NCBI GenBank assembly: GCA_903900795.1
Contig: CAIUOO010000067.1
Coordinates: 1-47,778 of the forward strand
DNA length: 47,778 nt
Direction of reading: 5' to 3'
Source: an uncultured Gemmatimonadota bacterium
Lineage (GTDB): Bacteria > Gemmatimonadota > Gemmatimonadetes > Gemmatimonadales > Gemmatimonadaceae
Position numbers and translations under genes: made by a program. The notes below the pieces were generated by a model. That model was not told the DNA's origin. It did not search any database and was given only the letters and a program-made list of their open reading frames with translations. The first letter of the stretch is position 1, and each line of letters starts with the position of its first letter. This document shows, in pieces, positions 1 through 9,280 of this stretch.

Positions 1-552
1 ATTCTGCATGCTCACGAAGCGCGACCAGCCTTTGAGGTCTGACGTGCCGAGGGCGCGCGCGAACTGCCATGCCCAGCCGGAACTCGCGCCGATGTAGCGC
101 ACCTTGCCCGACTGCACGAGGTGGTCGAGGGCGGCGAGCGTTTCCTCGATGGGCGTGTTCACGTCGAAGCGATGGATCTGATACAGGTCGATCGTGTCCA
201 CACCCAGGCGCCGGAGGCTGGCCTCGCACCCCTGGACGATGTGCTTGCGGGAGAGCCCGCGCATGTTCGGGCCGGCGGCCATGGGCTGGTAGACCTTGGT
301 GGCCAGCACGATCTCGTCCATGCGCCCGTACTCCCGCAGCGCACGCCCCGTAACCTCCTCGCTCATGCCGAGGGCGTACATGTCGGCCGTATCGAAGAAG
401 TTGATGCCCGCTTCGATGGCGCGCCGGAAGAACGGGCGGGCATCTGCTTCGCTGAGCACCCAGGGGCGCCAGTCAGGGGTGCCGTAGCTCATGCAGCCCA
501 GGCAAAGGCGCGAGACGGTCATCCCGGTGGATCCAAGGGTCGTATATCGCAT
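1..552 (-). CDS. Aldo/keto reductase (3' end truncated by window edge)
   Basis: Minus-strand translation from ATG at 552: MRYTTLGSTGMTVSRLCLGCMSYGTP...GINFFDTADMYALGMSEEVTGRAL...; typical AKR N-terminus and FFDTADMY motif. Confidence 0.9.
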   Translation of the reverse strand, partial: MRYTTLGSTGMTVSRLCLGCMSYGTPDWRPWVLSEADARPFFRRAIEAGINFFDTADMYALGMSEEVTGRALREYGRMDEIVLATKVYQPMAAGPNMRGLSRKHIVQGCEASLRRLGVDTIDLYQIHRFDVNTPIEETLAALDHLVQSGKVRYIGASSGWAWQFARALGTSDLKGWSRFVSMQN

Positions 553-639
553 GGGACGGAATCTCGAGGCGGGTTTTGGGAACGGAATAGCGCGCGGAAT
601 GCTAAAATGTATGCACCCTATACTCCCACACCCACGCCC

Positions 640-1581
640 ATGCTGATTCGCCGTCCCGACGATATCCCCTCGTCCGAGATCACCTCGGAGACCGTCTACC
701 AGAACCGCCGGGCCTTCATCGGCACAGCCGGGGCGCTGGCGCTGAGCGGACTGGTGGCGCCGTCGGCGCTCGAGGCCATGCGCTTCGATCGCGGTACGTC
801 GGGCGCCTTCCCGGGGCTGCAGCAGGACGACAAGCTGACGCCCGAGGAAGACGCGACCAGCTACAACAACTACTACGAGTTCGGCACCGGCAAGGACGAG
901 CCGAAGGATCAGGCGAAGGACTTCAAACCGATGCCGTGGACGGTGAACGTGGAGGGGCTGGTCAAGAAGCCCCGGCCGTACTCGTTCGACGAACTCGTGG
1001 GCAAGTTGCCGGTGCAGGACCGGGTCTACCGCCATCGCTGCGTGGAAGCGTGGTCCATGGTGATCCCGTGGCAGGGCGTGCAACTCAAGGATGTCGTGGC
1101 GCGTTGCGAACCGCTGCCGGGTGCCAAGTTCGTGGAGTTCACCACGCTGTACGACCCACGCCGGATGCCGGGCCAGGCCCGGGCGGTATTGCCGTGGCCG
1201 TACAAAGAGGCGCTACGTCTCGACGAGGCCAACAATCCGCTGGCGTTGTTGGCCACCGGCATGTACGGCAAGGCGCTGCCGAATCAGAACGGGGCGCCGC
1301 TCAAGCTCGTCGTGCCGTGGAAGTACGGGTTCAAAGGCATCAAGGCGATCGTGAAGATCAAGTTCACGGACAAGATGCCCAACACGACCTGGAATGACGC
1401 CAATCCGAGCGAGTACGGCTTCTACGCCAACGTAAACCCTATGGTCGATCATCCGCGGTGGAGTCAGGCCAAGGAGCGTCGGATTGGGCAGTTTCTGAAG
1501 ATCCCGACGCTGCCGTTCAACGGCTACGCGGCGCAGGTCGCGTCCATGTACAGCGGCATGGATCTGCGGAAGTACTACTGA
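640..1581 (+). CDS. msrP: Protein-methionine-sulfoxide reductase catalytic subunit MsrP (YedY-like molybdoenzyme); start may be 607
   Basis: RRAFIGTAGALALSG Tat-like signal, VYRHRCVEAWSMVIPWQG molybdopterin-binding Cys motif, C-terminal NPMVDHPRWSQAKERRIG; followed by msrQ. Confidence 0.93.
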   Translation: MLIRRPDDIPSSEITSETVYQNRRAFIGTAGALALSGLVAPSALEAMRFDRGTSGAFPGLQQDDKLTPEEDATSYNNYYEFGTGKDEPKDQAKDFKPMPWTVNVEGLVKKPRPYSFDELVGKLPVQDRVYRHRCVEAWSMVIPWQGVQLKDVVARCEPLPGAKFVEFTTLYDPRRMPGQARAVLPWPYKEALRLDEANNPLALLATGMYGKALPNQNGAPLKLVVPWKYGFKGIKAIVKIKFTDKMPNTTWNDANPSEYGFYANVNPMVDHPRWSQAKERRIGQFLKIPTLPFNGYAAQVASMYSGMDLRKYY

Positions 1582-1589
1582 GCCCTGAC

Positions 1590-2228
1590 ATGCAGTCGAT
1601 GCTCTCACGCGCCGAATCCCCGATTCGGCGCGTGATCCGTCCTGCGCTCTGGCTGCTCGTGATCGTGCCCGCCATCGTGCTGATCGCGCAGCTTCTGCTG
1701 GATCAGTTAGGTGCCGAACCAATCGAGTCCCTCGAGCACGCGTCGGGCGAGTGGGCGCTGCGACTGCTCGCGGCCTCGTTGGCGGTCACCCCGTTCATGC
1801 GCCTCACCGGCTGGGGCTGGCTGGTGGCGCAGCGCCGGTTTCTCGGTCTCGCCGCCTTTTTCTGGGCGATGGGGCACCTCAGCGTGTACATCGTGCTCGA
1901 CCAGTTTTTCGACTGGCCGGAAATCGTGAAGGACGTGCTGAAGCACCTGTACATTACCGTCGGGATGCTGGCGTTCGTGCTGATGATCCCACTGGCGCTG
2001 ACGTCAACCAAGTGGTCCATCCGGACGCTTGGCGGCAAGCGGTGGACGCAGCTTCACCGGCTGGTGTACGTATCGGCGGTCGCCGGCTGCGTGCACTACC
2101 TCTGGGCGGTCAAGAAGGATCTCGCCGAGCCGATGCTCTATGCCGCCGTTTTTGCCGTCCTGTTTGCCCTGCGCCCGATTCTGCGCAAGCGGGGGCCGCG
2201 GACGCCGATCGGGTCACCAAGAGGTTGA
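1590..2228 (+). CDS. msrQ: Heme-binding membrane subunit MsrQ (ferric reductase-like transmembrane domain)
   Basis: Hydrophobic multi-TM protein; W..LHRLVYV and HLSVYIVLDQ motifs; directly downstream of msrP. Confidence 0.9.
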   Translation: MQSMLSRAESPIRRVIRPALWLLVIVPAIVLIAQLLLDQLGAEPIESLEHASGEWALRLLAASLAVTPFMRLTGWGWLVAQRRFLGLAAFFWAMGHLSVYIVLDQFFDWPEIVKDVLKHLYITVGMLAFVLMIPLALTSTKWSIRTLGGKRWTQLHRLVYVSAVAGCVHYLWAVKKDLAEPMLYAAVFAVLFALRPILRKRGPRTPIGSPRG

Positions 2229-2230
2229 AC

Positions 2231-3415
2231 ATGTCATCGATGCGGGAGGCGAAGGGCGGGCCCCCGGTTGCTTCGGCGGGTTTTGACGCGTTCGCGATCG
2301 CCGCGCCAGGTCTCGCGCCGCTGATTGCCGCAGAGTGCATCGCGCTGGGCATCACCCCCCGCGACGTCAGCCCGGCTGGTGTGTCGTTCAATGCCACCAC
2401 CGAGCAGCTGTTCACGGTGAACCTGTGGTCGCGATTAGCCAGCCGTGTGCTGGTGCGCTTGGCCGAGTTCGAGGCGCGCGATTTCGCGACGCTCGAAAAA
2501 ATGGCGGGGCGCGTACCGTGGCATCACGTGCTCTCGCCCGGGGCGGCCGTGCGGCTGCGGGTGACCTGTCGCAAGTCGCGGTTGTATCACTCGGACGCGG
2601 TGGCCGAGCGTGTAGCGCGCGGCATCACCAACAGTATCAAGGGCTCGCAGGCGCTTGGCCGAGCCCGGGATGACGAGGAGGACGACGACGGCAATACGCA
2701 GTTGATCGTGGTGCGCTTCGATCACGACCGATGCACGATCAGCGCCGACAGCTCGGGGGCACTGCTGCACCGACGCGGCTGGCGGCAGGCGATCGCGAAG
2801 GCACCGCTGCGCGAGACGCTGGCAGCGGCGATGCTCGCGGCCTGTGACTGGAACGGCGAGGTGCCGTTGGTAGATCCGTTCTGCGGATCGGGTACGATCG
2901 GTATCGAAGCGGCGCTGCGCGTGCGCCGCATGGCGCCGGGATTGGGGCGCGAGTTCGCGATGGAGCTGTGGCCGGGGGCCGACGCCCCCATGCACGCGCG
3001 GGTGCGCGCGGCGGCGCAGGCGGTGGCGCTGCCGTCGGTGGGCGCGCCGATCGTGATGCGTGACCGCGATGCGGGTGCGTGCAAGGCCGCCGTGGCCAAC
3101 GCGGAGCGGGCGGGCGTGCTGCAGGATCTGGTGATCCAGCAGGGACCGCTGTCGGATACGTCGCTGGAATCGATCGGCGCTGGCGGATTGGTGTTGACCA
3201 ACCCGCCGTACGGCCTGCGCATCAGCGATGGGGCCGATCTGCGATCACTGTATGCGCGGCTGGGCGATGTGGTGCGCGCCGGCGGTCGCGGATGGCAACT
3301 CGGCCTGCTGGTGCCCGATCGCGTGTTGGCGGCGCAGACGCGGCTCACGTTCGATGCGGTACTTCGCACCGCGAACGGTGGGCTACCGGTGGAAGTATTG
3401 GTGTCGCGCGCGTAG
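2231..3415 (+). CDS. THUMP-domain class I SAM-dependent RNA methyltransferase (RlmL/YpsC-like)
   Basis: PLVDPFCGSGTIGIEAAL and LTNPPYG motifs, typical of N6/N2 guanine/adenine methyltransferases. Confidence 0.9.
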   Translation: MSSMREAKGGPPVASAGFDAFAIAAPGLAPLIAAECIALGITPRDVSPAGVSFNATTEQLFTVNLWSRLASRVLVRLAEFEARDFATLEKMAGRVPWHHVLSPGAAVRLRVTCRKSRLYHSDAVAERVARGITNSIKGSQALGRARDDEEDDDGNTQLIVVRFDHDRCTISADSSGALLHRRGWRQAIAKAPLRETLAAAMLAACDWNGEVPLVDPFCGSGTIGIEAALRVRRMAPGLGREFAMELWPGADAPMHARVRAAAQAVALPSVGAPIVMRDRDAGACKAAVANAERAGVLQDLVIQQGPLSDTSLESIGAGGLVLTNPPYGLRISDGADLRSLYARLGDVVRAGGRGWQLGLLVPDRVLAAQTRLTFDAVLRTANGGLPVEVLVSRA

Positions 3416-3440
3416 ACGTGCACGCGACACCACCGGACGC

Positions 3441-3881
3441 TTACACGCGGAAGTGATCGGGGCGCCAGGTCTTGATCTGACTCTTGATCTCCTTGCCCGT
3501 GAGCGCCGGGTTCTTCACTACCATCTCGACCATCGCGGCCAGTTCAGCGTCGCTCGCGAAGCGCAGCGCGATATAGTGGCGCGGCGAGAAGGCGGCCTCG
3601 GCCCGCGCGGCCAGATCAGCCGGCAGCAGGCGGGCGTAGCGGAGCTGCTCTTCGAGGCGGATCAGGCGGTCCTGCGCGCGCAACGGAGACAGGCGTGACA
3701 CCGAGACCGCCCCGAAGAGCGCCAGCGCACCAACCAGCAGGTAATGCGTCTCGACGTCTCGGATCGTCATCGCCCGCCACGCACTCCAGATCAGGAAAAT
3801 CATCGAGAGCGGAGCGGCAAAGAAATGGAACATCGGCATGTACTTCGCGTGGTTGGCGAAATTCTGCGTCTTGTCAGACAT
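3441..3881 (-). CDS. DUF6526-like membrane-anchored protein
   Basis: MSDKTQNFANHAKYMPMFHFFAAPLSMIFLIWSAWR...RLIRLEEQLRYARLLP; two hydrophobic segments. Confidence 0.65.
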   Translation of the reverse strand: MSDKTQNFANHAKYMPMFHFFAAPLSMIFLIWSAWRAMTIRDVETHYLLVGALALFGAVSVSRLSPLRAQDRLIRLEEQLRYARLLPADLAARAEAAFSPRHYIALRFASDAELAAMVEMVVKNPALTGKEIKSQIKTWRPDHFRV

Positions 3882-3913
3882 GGTGGTGTGTCCTGTAAAA
3901 GAAAATCGGCCAG

Positions 3914-4480
3914 CTAGACGGTGTCGATCAGTGCGGCTGCTGTGGCGAAACGTGTTTCCCACGTGCCCTGTACAACGGTAACCGGTGCGGCGAATCGCGC
4001 CAACGTGTCGCGAAAGAGGGTCTGCACTTCGACTCGGTGTTTCTCGCGGTCGCGGATGCCGTCGGCGATCCACGGCACGTCGATCTCGAGCAGCAGATAG
4101 TGCGCGGCGCGGCGCGCCATTGCCGCCTGCTCGATGAAGTCGGGGCAGCGGCCGAAGTAGTGATGGCAGTATACGACGGTGCTGATCAGGTCGGTGTCCT
4201 GCAGCAGCAGCGTGTCACCGCGGGCGAGGGCGGCGGCCATGTGCGTGTCTTCCAGCGCCATCTGCCCCGTGGCGATGGGGCCATGATCGCGATCGTCGAG
4301 CGGCGCGCCCTTCGCGGCGGCATAGTCGCGTACGAACTCGGGCACGCACGTGATGCCGTAGCGCGAGGCCAGCTGTAGGCCGAGCGTGGTTTTCCCGACC
4401 GACTCCGAGCCGGTCAGGACGATGCGGGTCAGTTCGTGCGTTCGCTCGCGAGCTCTGTCCGCGTGGCCGATCGATGCCAT
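3914..4480 (-). CDS. AAA/NadR-type nucleoside kinase (start uncertain)
   Basis: Walker A GSESVGKTTL, EFVRDYAAAKG, LLQDTDLISTVVYCHHYFG; resembles the ribosylnicotinamide kinase domain of NadR; overlaps the downstream end of the PnuC-like gene. Confidence 0.8.
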   Translation of the reverse strand: MASIGHADRARERTHELTRIVLTGSESVGKTTLGLQLASRYGITCVPEFVRDYAAAKGAPLDDRDHGPIATGQMALEDTHMAAALARGDTLLLQDTDLISTVVYCHHYFGRCPDFIEQAAMARRAAHYLLLEIDVPWIADGIRDREKHRVEVQTLFRDTLARFAAPVTVVQGTWETRFATAAALIDTV

Positions 4481-5073
4481 TGCACGTAGCCAGTGATGGC
4501 GAGCACCAGAAACACGGCGTACAGAATCGCCGTGAGGGGGAGCTGCCGGTTGATGAACAGACCGATGTAGACCACGTCGACGGCGATCCAGAGCAGCCAG
4601 TTCTCGAGGAGTTTGCGCGTCATCATGTACTGCGCCACGAGGCTGATCGACACCAGCGCGGCGTCGAGCCACGGCAGCGCCGCCCCGGGCAAGCGGCGGG
4701 TGATCGTGGCCAGCATGACCCACGACACGAGCGCGATGGCGACCATCAGCAGCGCCGTGCGGCGTGGTGTGCGCGTCACGATCACCGCTTCATGGCCCGG
4801 TCCACCGCGCAGCCAATGCCACCATCCGTACAACGACAACACCAGATAGACCGCCTGCAGACCGGTGTCGGAGTAGAGACCGGTGCGGGCAAATACCACC
4901 GCGTAGAACCCGGCGTTGAGCACGCCGAGTGGCCAGCTCCAGATGTTCTCACGCGTGATGAGCCACACGTTGAGCACACCCGTGATGAAGCCGAAGAGCT
5001 CCGGGCAGGAGCTCCCATGCGCGACGAGCCACGCGCAGGGCTCGGACAGGAGATGGAACTCCATACTGGTCAT
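4429..5073 (-). CDS. PnuC/PnuT-family vitamin transporter
   Basis: NVWLITRENIWSWPLGVLNAGFYAVVF and YLVLSLYGWWHW motifs of the PnuC family; multi-TM. Confidence 0.92.
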   Translation of the reverse strand: MTSMEFHLLSEPCAWLVAHGSSCPELFGFITGVLNVWLITRENIWSWPLGVLNAGFYAVVFARTGLYSDTGLQAVYLVLSLYGWWHWLRGGPGHEAVIVTRTPRRTALLMVAIALVSWVMLATITRRLPGAALPWLDAALVSISLVAQYMMTRKLLENWLLWIAVDVVYIGLFINRQLPLTAILYAVFLVLAITGYVQWHRSATRTELASERTN

Positions 5074-5106
5074 AAGCCGGAAAGCTAATTAGGGTTCTCC
5101 GCACAT

Positions 5107-5189
5107 GACCGGGGTGCCGGCGCCGCCAGTGCGCGTTGGCTGAGAGAGTCCCGTAGAACCTGATCCGGCTCGTACCGGCGTAGGGAGTC
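5107..5189 (+). promoter_or_regulatory. TPP (THI-box) riboswitch
   Basis: Matches THI-box consensus blocks: CCGGGGTGCC ... GGCTGAGAGAGTCCCGTAGAACCTGATCCGG ... TACCGGCGTAGGGAGTC, followed 7 nt later by the ATG of the TonB receptor. Confidence 0.95.
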
Positions 5190-5195
5190 CAATCG

Positions 5196-7304
5196 ATGTA
5201 TCCGCACGCAATCGCGCGCCATTGGCGCACGCCGCGACTTGGTGTCGCCAAATTCAGCGCTGCCCTCAGCGCCTGCCTTCTGACTGTTGCCGCCGCCACG
5301 CTCGGCGCGCAGTCCCGCCCCGACAGTGCGACGACGGCCGCGAAGGCCGACTCCGTTCGCAACATCGAAGGCGTGTTGGTCCGCGCCATCCGTGCCAACG
5401 AACAGGCGCCGATCTCGCAAACCACCATCGGTCGCGCCGCCCTTACGCAGCGGCATTTTGGACAGGACGTGCCCATGCTGCTCATGAATGCGGCGCCTTC
5501 CATGACGTCGCACACCGAAACCGGCACCAACTGGGGCTACAGCTACCTGCGACTGCGCGGCATCGACCAGACGCGCATCAACATCACGCTCGACGGTGTA
5601 CCGCTGAACGACATGGAAGATCAGGTGCTGTACTTCGCCAACCTCGCCGACCTGATGTCGAACGTGCAGTCGGTGCAGGTGCAGCGCGGGGTGGGCACGA
5701 GCACCGCGGGCACGGCGTCATTCGCGGGTAGTGTGAACTTCGAGACGATGCCGGTGGCCCGCGCCGATGCCGGTGGCGATGTGCAGCTGCAGATGGGATC
5801 GTTCGGCGCCCAGCGCGTGAGCGCATCGTTCAATTCGGGGCTCACGGCGTCAAAGTTCGCGGTGTACGGCCGCGCCAGTGCGCTGCGCACCAACGGCTAC
5901 CGTGATCACAGTGGCGTCATGGGCCGTTCGGCGTTTGTGGGGGCCGGTTGGTTCGGCGCGCGCGACGTGCTGAAGCTGACCACGCTGGTGGGACTGCTGG
6001 CCGACACGCTTTCGTACACGGGCGCCACGCTCGAAGAGTTACGGGCGAATCGCCGCTTCAATCCGCTGCAGCCAGACGAGCGCGATAAGTTCGGACAGCA
6101 GATGGTGTCGCTGGCCTACACACGCGCCCTGCAGAACGGCGGGTCGGCAAGCACCACGGTGTACCGCAACTCGGCCAGCGGCAACTACGACTACATCGCG
6201 TTGCCCGATCGCTATCGCTTTAACCTGGCGCATACGTGGTACGGCATAACGAGTGCGTACAACGTGGAGCGCGGCGCGCTACGCGTGAATACCGGCATCA
6301 ATGCCAACACGTACCAGCGCGCGCACCGTGGCTACTTGCAGCCGTCCACTACGTTGTATGACAATACCGGCCACAAGCAGGATGCCAGCGCCTTCGCCAA
6401 GCTGTCGCTCGACGCCGGCAAGGCCCGCTGGTTTGCCGACTTGCAGGGACGCTACGCCAAGTTCCGCTACGAGCCCGACGCCAACGCCGGCATAGACGAG
6501 CGCAGCATTGATTGGCTGTTCTTCAACCCGAAAGCCGGTGTCACGTACCAGCTGGCTACGGGTGTCGCGTCGTACGCGTCGTACGGCATCACGAGCCGCG
6601 AGCCGGCGCGCAATGATCTGTTTGCCGGCGATGATGACCTGAACAGCGGCAACGTGGCCGACTACGGCGATTTCACGCGGGTGAAACCGGAGTCGGTGCG
6701 CGACGCCGAGTTGGGTATCACGTGGTCGCGGGCCACGATGGAGCTGTCGGCGAATCTGTACAGCATGGATTTCCGCAACGACATCGCGCGCATCGGCGCG
6801 CCCACGGCGTCGGGATCGATTCTGCGACGGAACGTGGGCAACAGTTATCGCCGTGGTATCGAAGTCGATGCGGCCTATCGCGGGATCTCGCGCGTGGTGC
6901 TGGCGGGCAACGCCACCTGGAGCCAGAACCGTATCGCGCAGTTCACCGATTCGTCGCGCGGCACGCCGGTGGTGCGACGTAACGTCGCGCCGATGCTCAC
7001 GCCGGCGTTCATCTCGTCGCATCGTATTGAAGTGTCGCCCACGCAGCGCTTCATGGTGAGCGTGGAAGGGCGGTATCAGTCGGCGGCGTATCTCGATAAC
7101 ACCAGCAGTGCGGATCGCGTGCTACCCGACTACTACACACTCGATGCGTCGGCGCGGGCGACGCTGGGCCGCTATGCGCTCACGGTGCGTGGGGTGAATC
7201 TGGGGGACACGCAGAAGTTTGCCAGCGGTGCGGTGTCGGGGACGGTGCGCTACTTCGTGCTGCCGGCGCGGGCGGTGTTTGCGACGGTGAGCGCGGAGTT
7301 CTGA
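5196..7304 (+). CDS. TonB-dependent outer-membrane receptor (probable thiamine or related vitamin uptake)
   Basis: Signal peptide, plug domain (YLRLRGIDQTRINITLDGVPLNDMEDQ), beta-barrel C-terminus ending in F; directly behind a TPP riboswitch. Confidence 0.9.
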   Translation: MYPHAIARHWRTPRLGVAKFSAALSACLLTVAAATLGAQSRPDSATTAAKADSVRNIEGVLVRAIRANEQAPISQTTIGRAALTQRHFGQDVPMLLMNAAPSMTSHTETGTNWGYSYLRLRGIDQTRINITLDGVPLNDMEDQVLYFANLADLMSNVQSVQVQRGVGTSTAGTASFAGSVNFETMPVARADAGGDVQLQMGSFGAQRVSASFNSGLTASKFAVYGRASALRTNGYRDHSGVMGRSAFVGAGWFGARDVLKLTTLVGLLADTLSYTGATLEELRANRRFNPLQPDERDKFGQQMVSLAYTRALQNGGSASTTVYRNSASGNYDYIALPDRYRFNLAHTWYGITSAYNVERGALRVNTGINANTYQRAHRGYLQPSTTLYDNTGHKQDASAFAKLSLDAGKARWFADLQGRYAKFRYEPDANAGIDERSIDWLFFNPKAGVTYQLATGVASYASYGITSREPARNDLFAGDDDLNSGNVADYGDFTRVKPESVRDAELGITWSRATMELSANLYSMDFRNDIARIGAPTASGSILRRNVGNSYRRGIEVDAAYRGISRVVLAGNATWSQNRIAQFTDSSRGTPVVRRNVAPMLTPAFISSHRIEVSPTQRFMVSVEGRYQSAAYLDNTSSADRVLPDYYTLDASARATLGRYALTVRGVNLGDTQKFASGAVSGTVRYFVLPARAVFATVSAEF

Positions 7305-7416
7305 GACGGGGTGTGACTCCGGCGGGCTTCGCGTGAACCAAAGAGTTGTCGACCGTCAGCGCGGCCCCGGTCGCCACGCCCCTGTCGAAGCAGCCATCCT
7401 GCTCACAACTTCAGGA

Positions 7417-8988
7417 ATGGCCTCTCTACATCGTACCCTCGTGGCGTCCATCGCCCTCGCCGCGCTCGCTGCCGCCCCGCTCGAAGCCCAGCAACTCCGT
7501 CCCGCCGTCGACGCGTGGCGGAAGGCCCACGAGCGCGAGATCCTCGACGAAGCGTTCGCGCTGATGGCCATTCCCAACGTGGCCTCGGACACCGCGAACA
7601 TCCGGCGCAACGTGGAGTTTCTCACCGCGGCCTTCGCCAAACGTGGCGTGGCCATGCGGCCCCTGCGTGCGCCCACGGGCGGCAGTCCGGCGCTCTTCGG
7701 CGAGCTCAAGGCGCCCGGGGCCACGCGCACCATCGTGATGTATGCGCACTACGACGGACAGCCGGTGGCCGGGGGCGGATGGAACGGCGATCCCTTCACC
7801 CCCGAGCTGCGTCGCTACGAAAACAGTGTGGCCACCGACGCCGTGGCCATGCCGGCCAAGGGCGACACCATCGATCCCGCCGTGCGCATCCGCGCGCGCT
7901 CGGCCAGCGACGACAAGGGCCCGATCATCGCCATGCTGGCCGCCCTCGATGCGCTCAAGGCGGCCAAGAAGGCGCCCACGGTGAACGTGAAGTTCTTCCT
8001 GGAAGGCGAGGAAGAAGCGGGCTCGGCGCACCTGGGCGACCTGCTCAAGGCGCACAAAGCCGTACTGGCCGCCGACGCGTGGCTATTCTTTGACGGCCCT
8101 GCCCACGTGAGCGGCGCACCGCAGCTGGTGCTCGGCGTGCGCGGCGTGATGGGCGTGGACGTGACCTTCTACGGCCCCAACCGCGCGCTGCACAGCGGCC
8201 ACTACGGCAACTGGGCGCCCAACCCCGGCGTGGCGGTGGCGCATTTCATCGCCAGCGTGCGCGACATGGACGGCCGCGTGAAGATCGCCGGCTTTTACGA
8301 CGACGTGCCGGGTATTTCCGAGAACGACCGCGCGTTGGGGAAGGCGCTGTCGAATACCGACGACTCGCTGCGCACGTCACTGGGCCTCGCGCGCACCGAA
8401 GCGAACAACGCCGCCTTGGGCGAGCGCATCATGCTGCCGGCACTCAACATCCGCGGCATTCGCACCGGCGAAGTGGGTGGTGGGGCGGCCAACGCCGTGC
8501 CCACCAGTGCGAGTGTGTCCATCGACTTCCGCCTGGTGCCCGACCAGCAACCGGCGCGTATCTGCGAGCTGGTCACGCGACATCTCGTGTCGCTGGGTTA
8601 CACCGTGGCCACAGACCCTAACGCGGCGGCGCGCAGCACCGATCGCGCGCATCTGGCGTACATGGGCTGCGGTGGTGGCTACACCAGCGTGCGCGTGGCA
8701 TCCACGTTGCCCTCGGTACGCGCGGTGAAGACGCTGATGGCGCGCGCCTACGGCCGCGAGCCGTTCGTGATGCCGATGCTGGGTGGGTCGTTGCCGCTCT
8801 TTCACTTCGTGGAGCAGCTCGGGGCCACGGTGATTACGGTGCCCACGGTGAACGCCGACAACAGTCAGCACGCGCCCAACGAGAACCTGCGCATCGGCAA
8901 TCTGTGGGACGGGATTGGCGTGATCGCGGAGCTGATGGCGGGATTGGGGCCGCTGTGGCCGGGCGGGGCGTCGCCGGTGATGAAGTAG
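7417..8988 (+). CDS. Secreted M20/M25/M40 family metallopeptidase
   Basis: Signal peptide; TIVMYAHYDGQPV, SASDDKGP, FLEGEEEAGSAHL motifs. Confidence 0.9.
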   Translation: MASLHRTLVASIALAALAAAPLEAQQLRPAVDAWRKAHEREILDEAFALMAIPNVASDTANIRRNVEFLTAAFAKRGVAMRPLRAPTGGSPALFGELKAPGATRTIVMYAHYDGQPVAGGGWNGDPFTPELRRYENSVATDAVAMPAKGDTIDPAVRIRARSASDDKGPIIAMLAALDALKAAKKAPTVNVKFFLEGEEEAGSAHLGDLLKAHKAVLAADAWLFFDGPAHVSGAPQLVLGVRGVMGVDVTFYGPNRALHSGHYGNWAPNPGVAVAHFIASVRDMDGRVKIAGFYDDVPGISENDRALGKALSNTDDSLRTSLGLARTEANNAALGERIMLPALNIRGIRTGEVGGGAANAVPTSASVSIDFRLVPDQQPARICELVTRHLVSLGYTVATDPNAAARSTDRAHLAYMGCGGGYTSVRVASTLPSVRAVKTLMARAYGREPFVMPMLGGSLPLFHFVEQLGATVITVPTVNADNSQHAPNENLRIGNLWDGIGVIAELMAGLGPLWPGGASPVMK

Positions 8989-9064
8989 GGGCGTTGCCCG
9001 ATCGATCTGATCGATCTACCTTTTGTACAACGATATGTCGATCGATACGCAAACTGGGGGACGA

Positions 9065-9271
9065 ATGGACGTGGTCACGATTTCGCCCAAGTATCAGGTG
9101 GTGATTCCGCGGAGCGTTCGCGAGCGGCTCCAGCTGGAACCTGGGCAGAAAGTTCAGGCCATCGTGTACGGCGATCGCGTCGAGCTGATCCCATTGCGGA
9201 CCGCGCGGAGTCTGCGCGGATTCGTGCGCGGGATTGATAGCCGTGTCGACCGTGACGCTGATCGCGAGTAG
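9065..9271 (+). CDS. AbrB/MazE/SpoVT-fold antitoxin (VapB-like)
   Basis: VVTISPKYQVVIPRSVRERLQLEPGQKVQAIVYGDRVELIPL; precedes a PIN-domain gene. Confidence 0.88.
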   Translation: MDVVTISPKYQVVIPRSVRERLQLEPGQKVQAIVYGDRVELIPLRTARSLRGFVRGIDSRVDRDADRE

Positions 9272-9280
9272 GGTTGCGAC

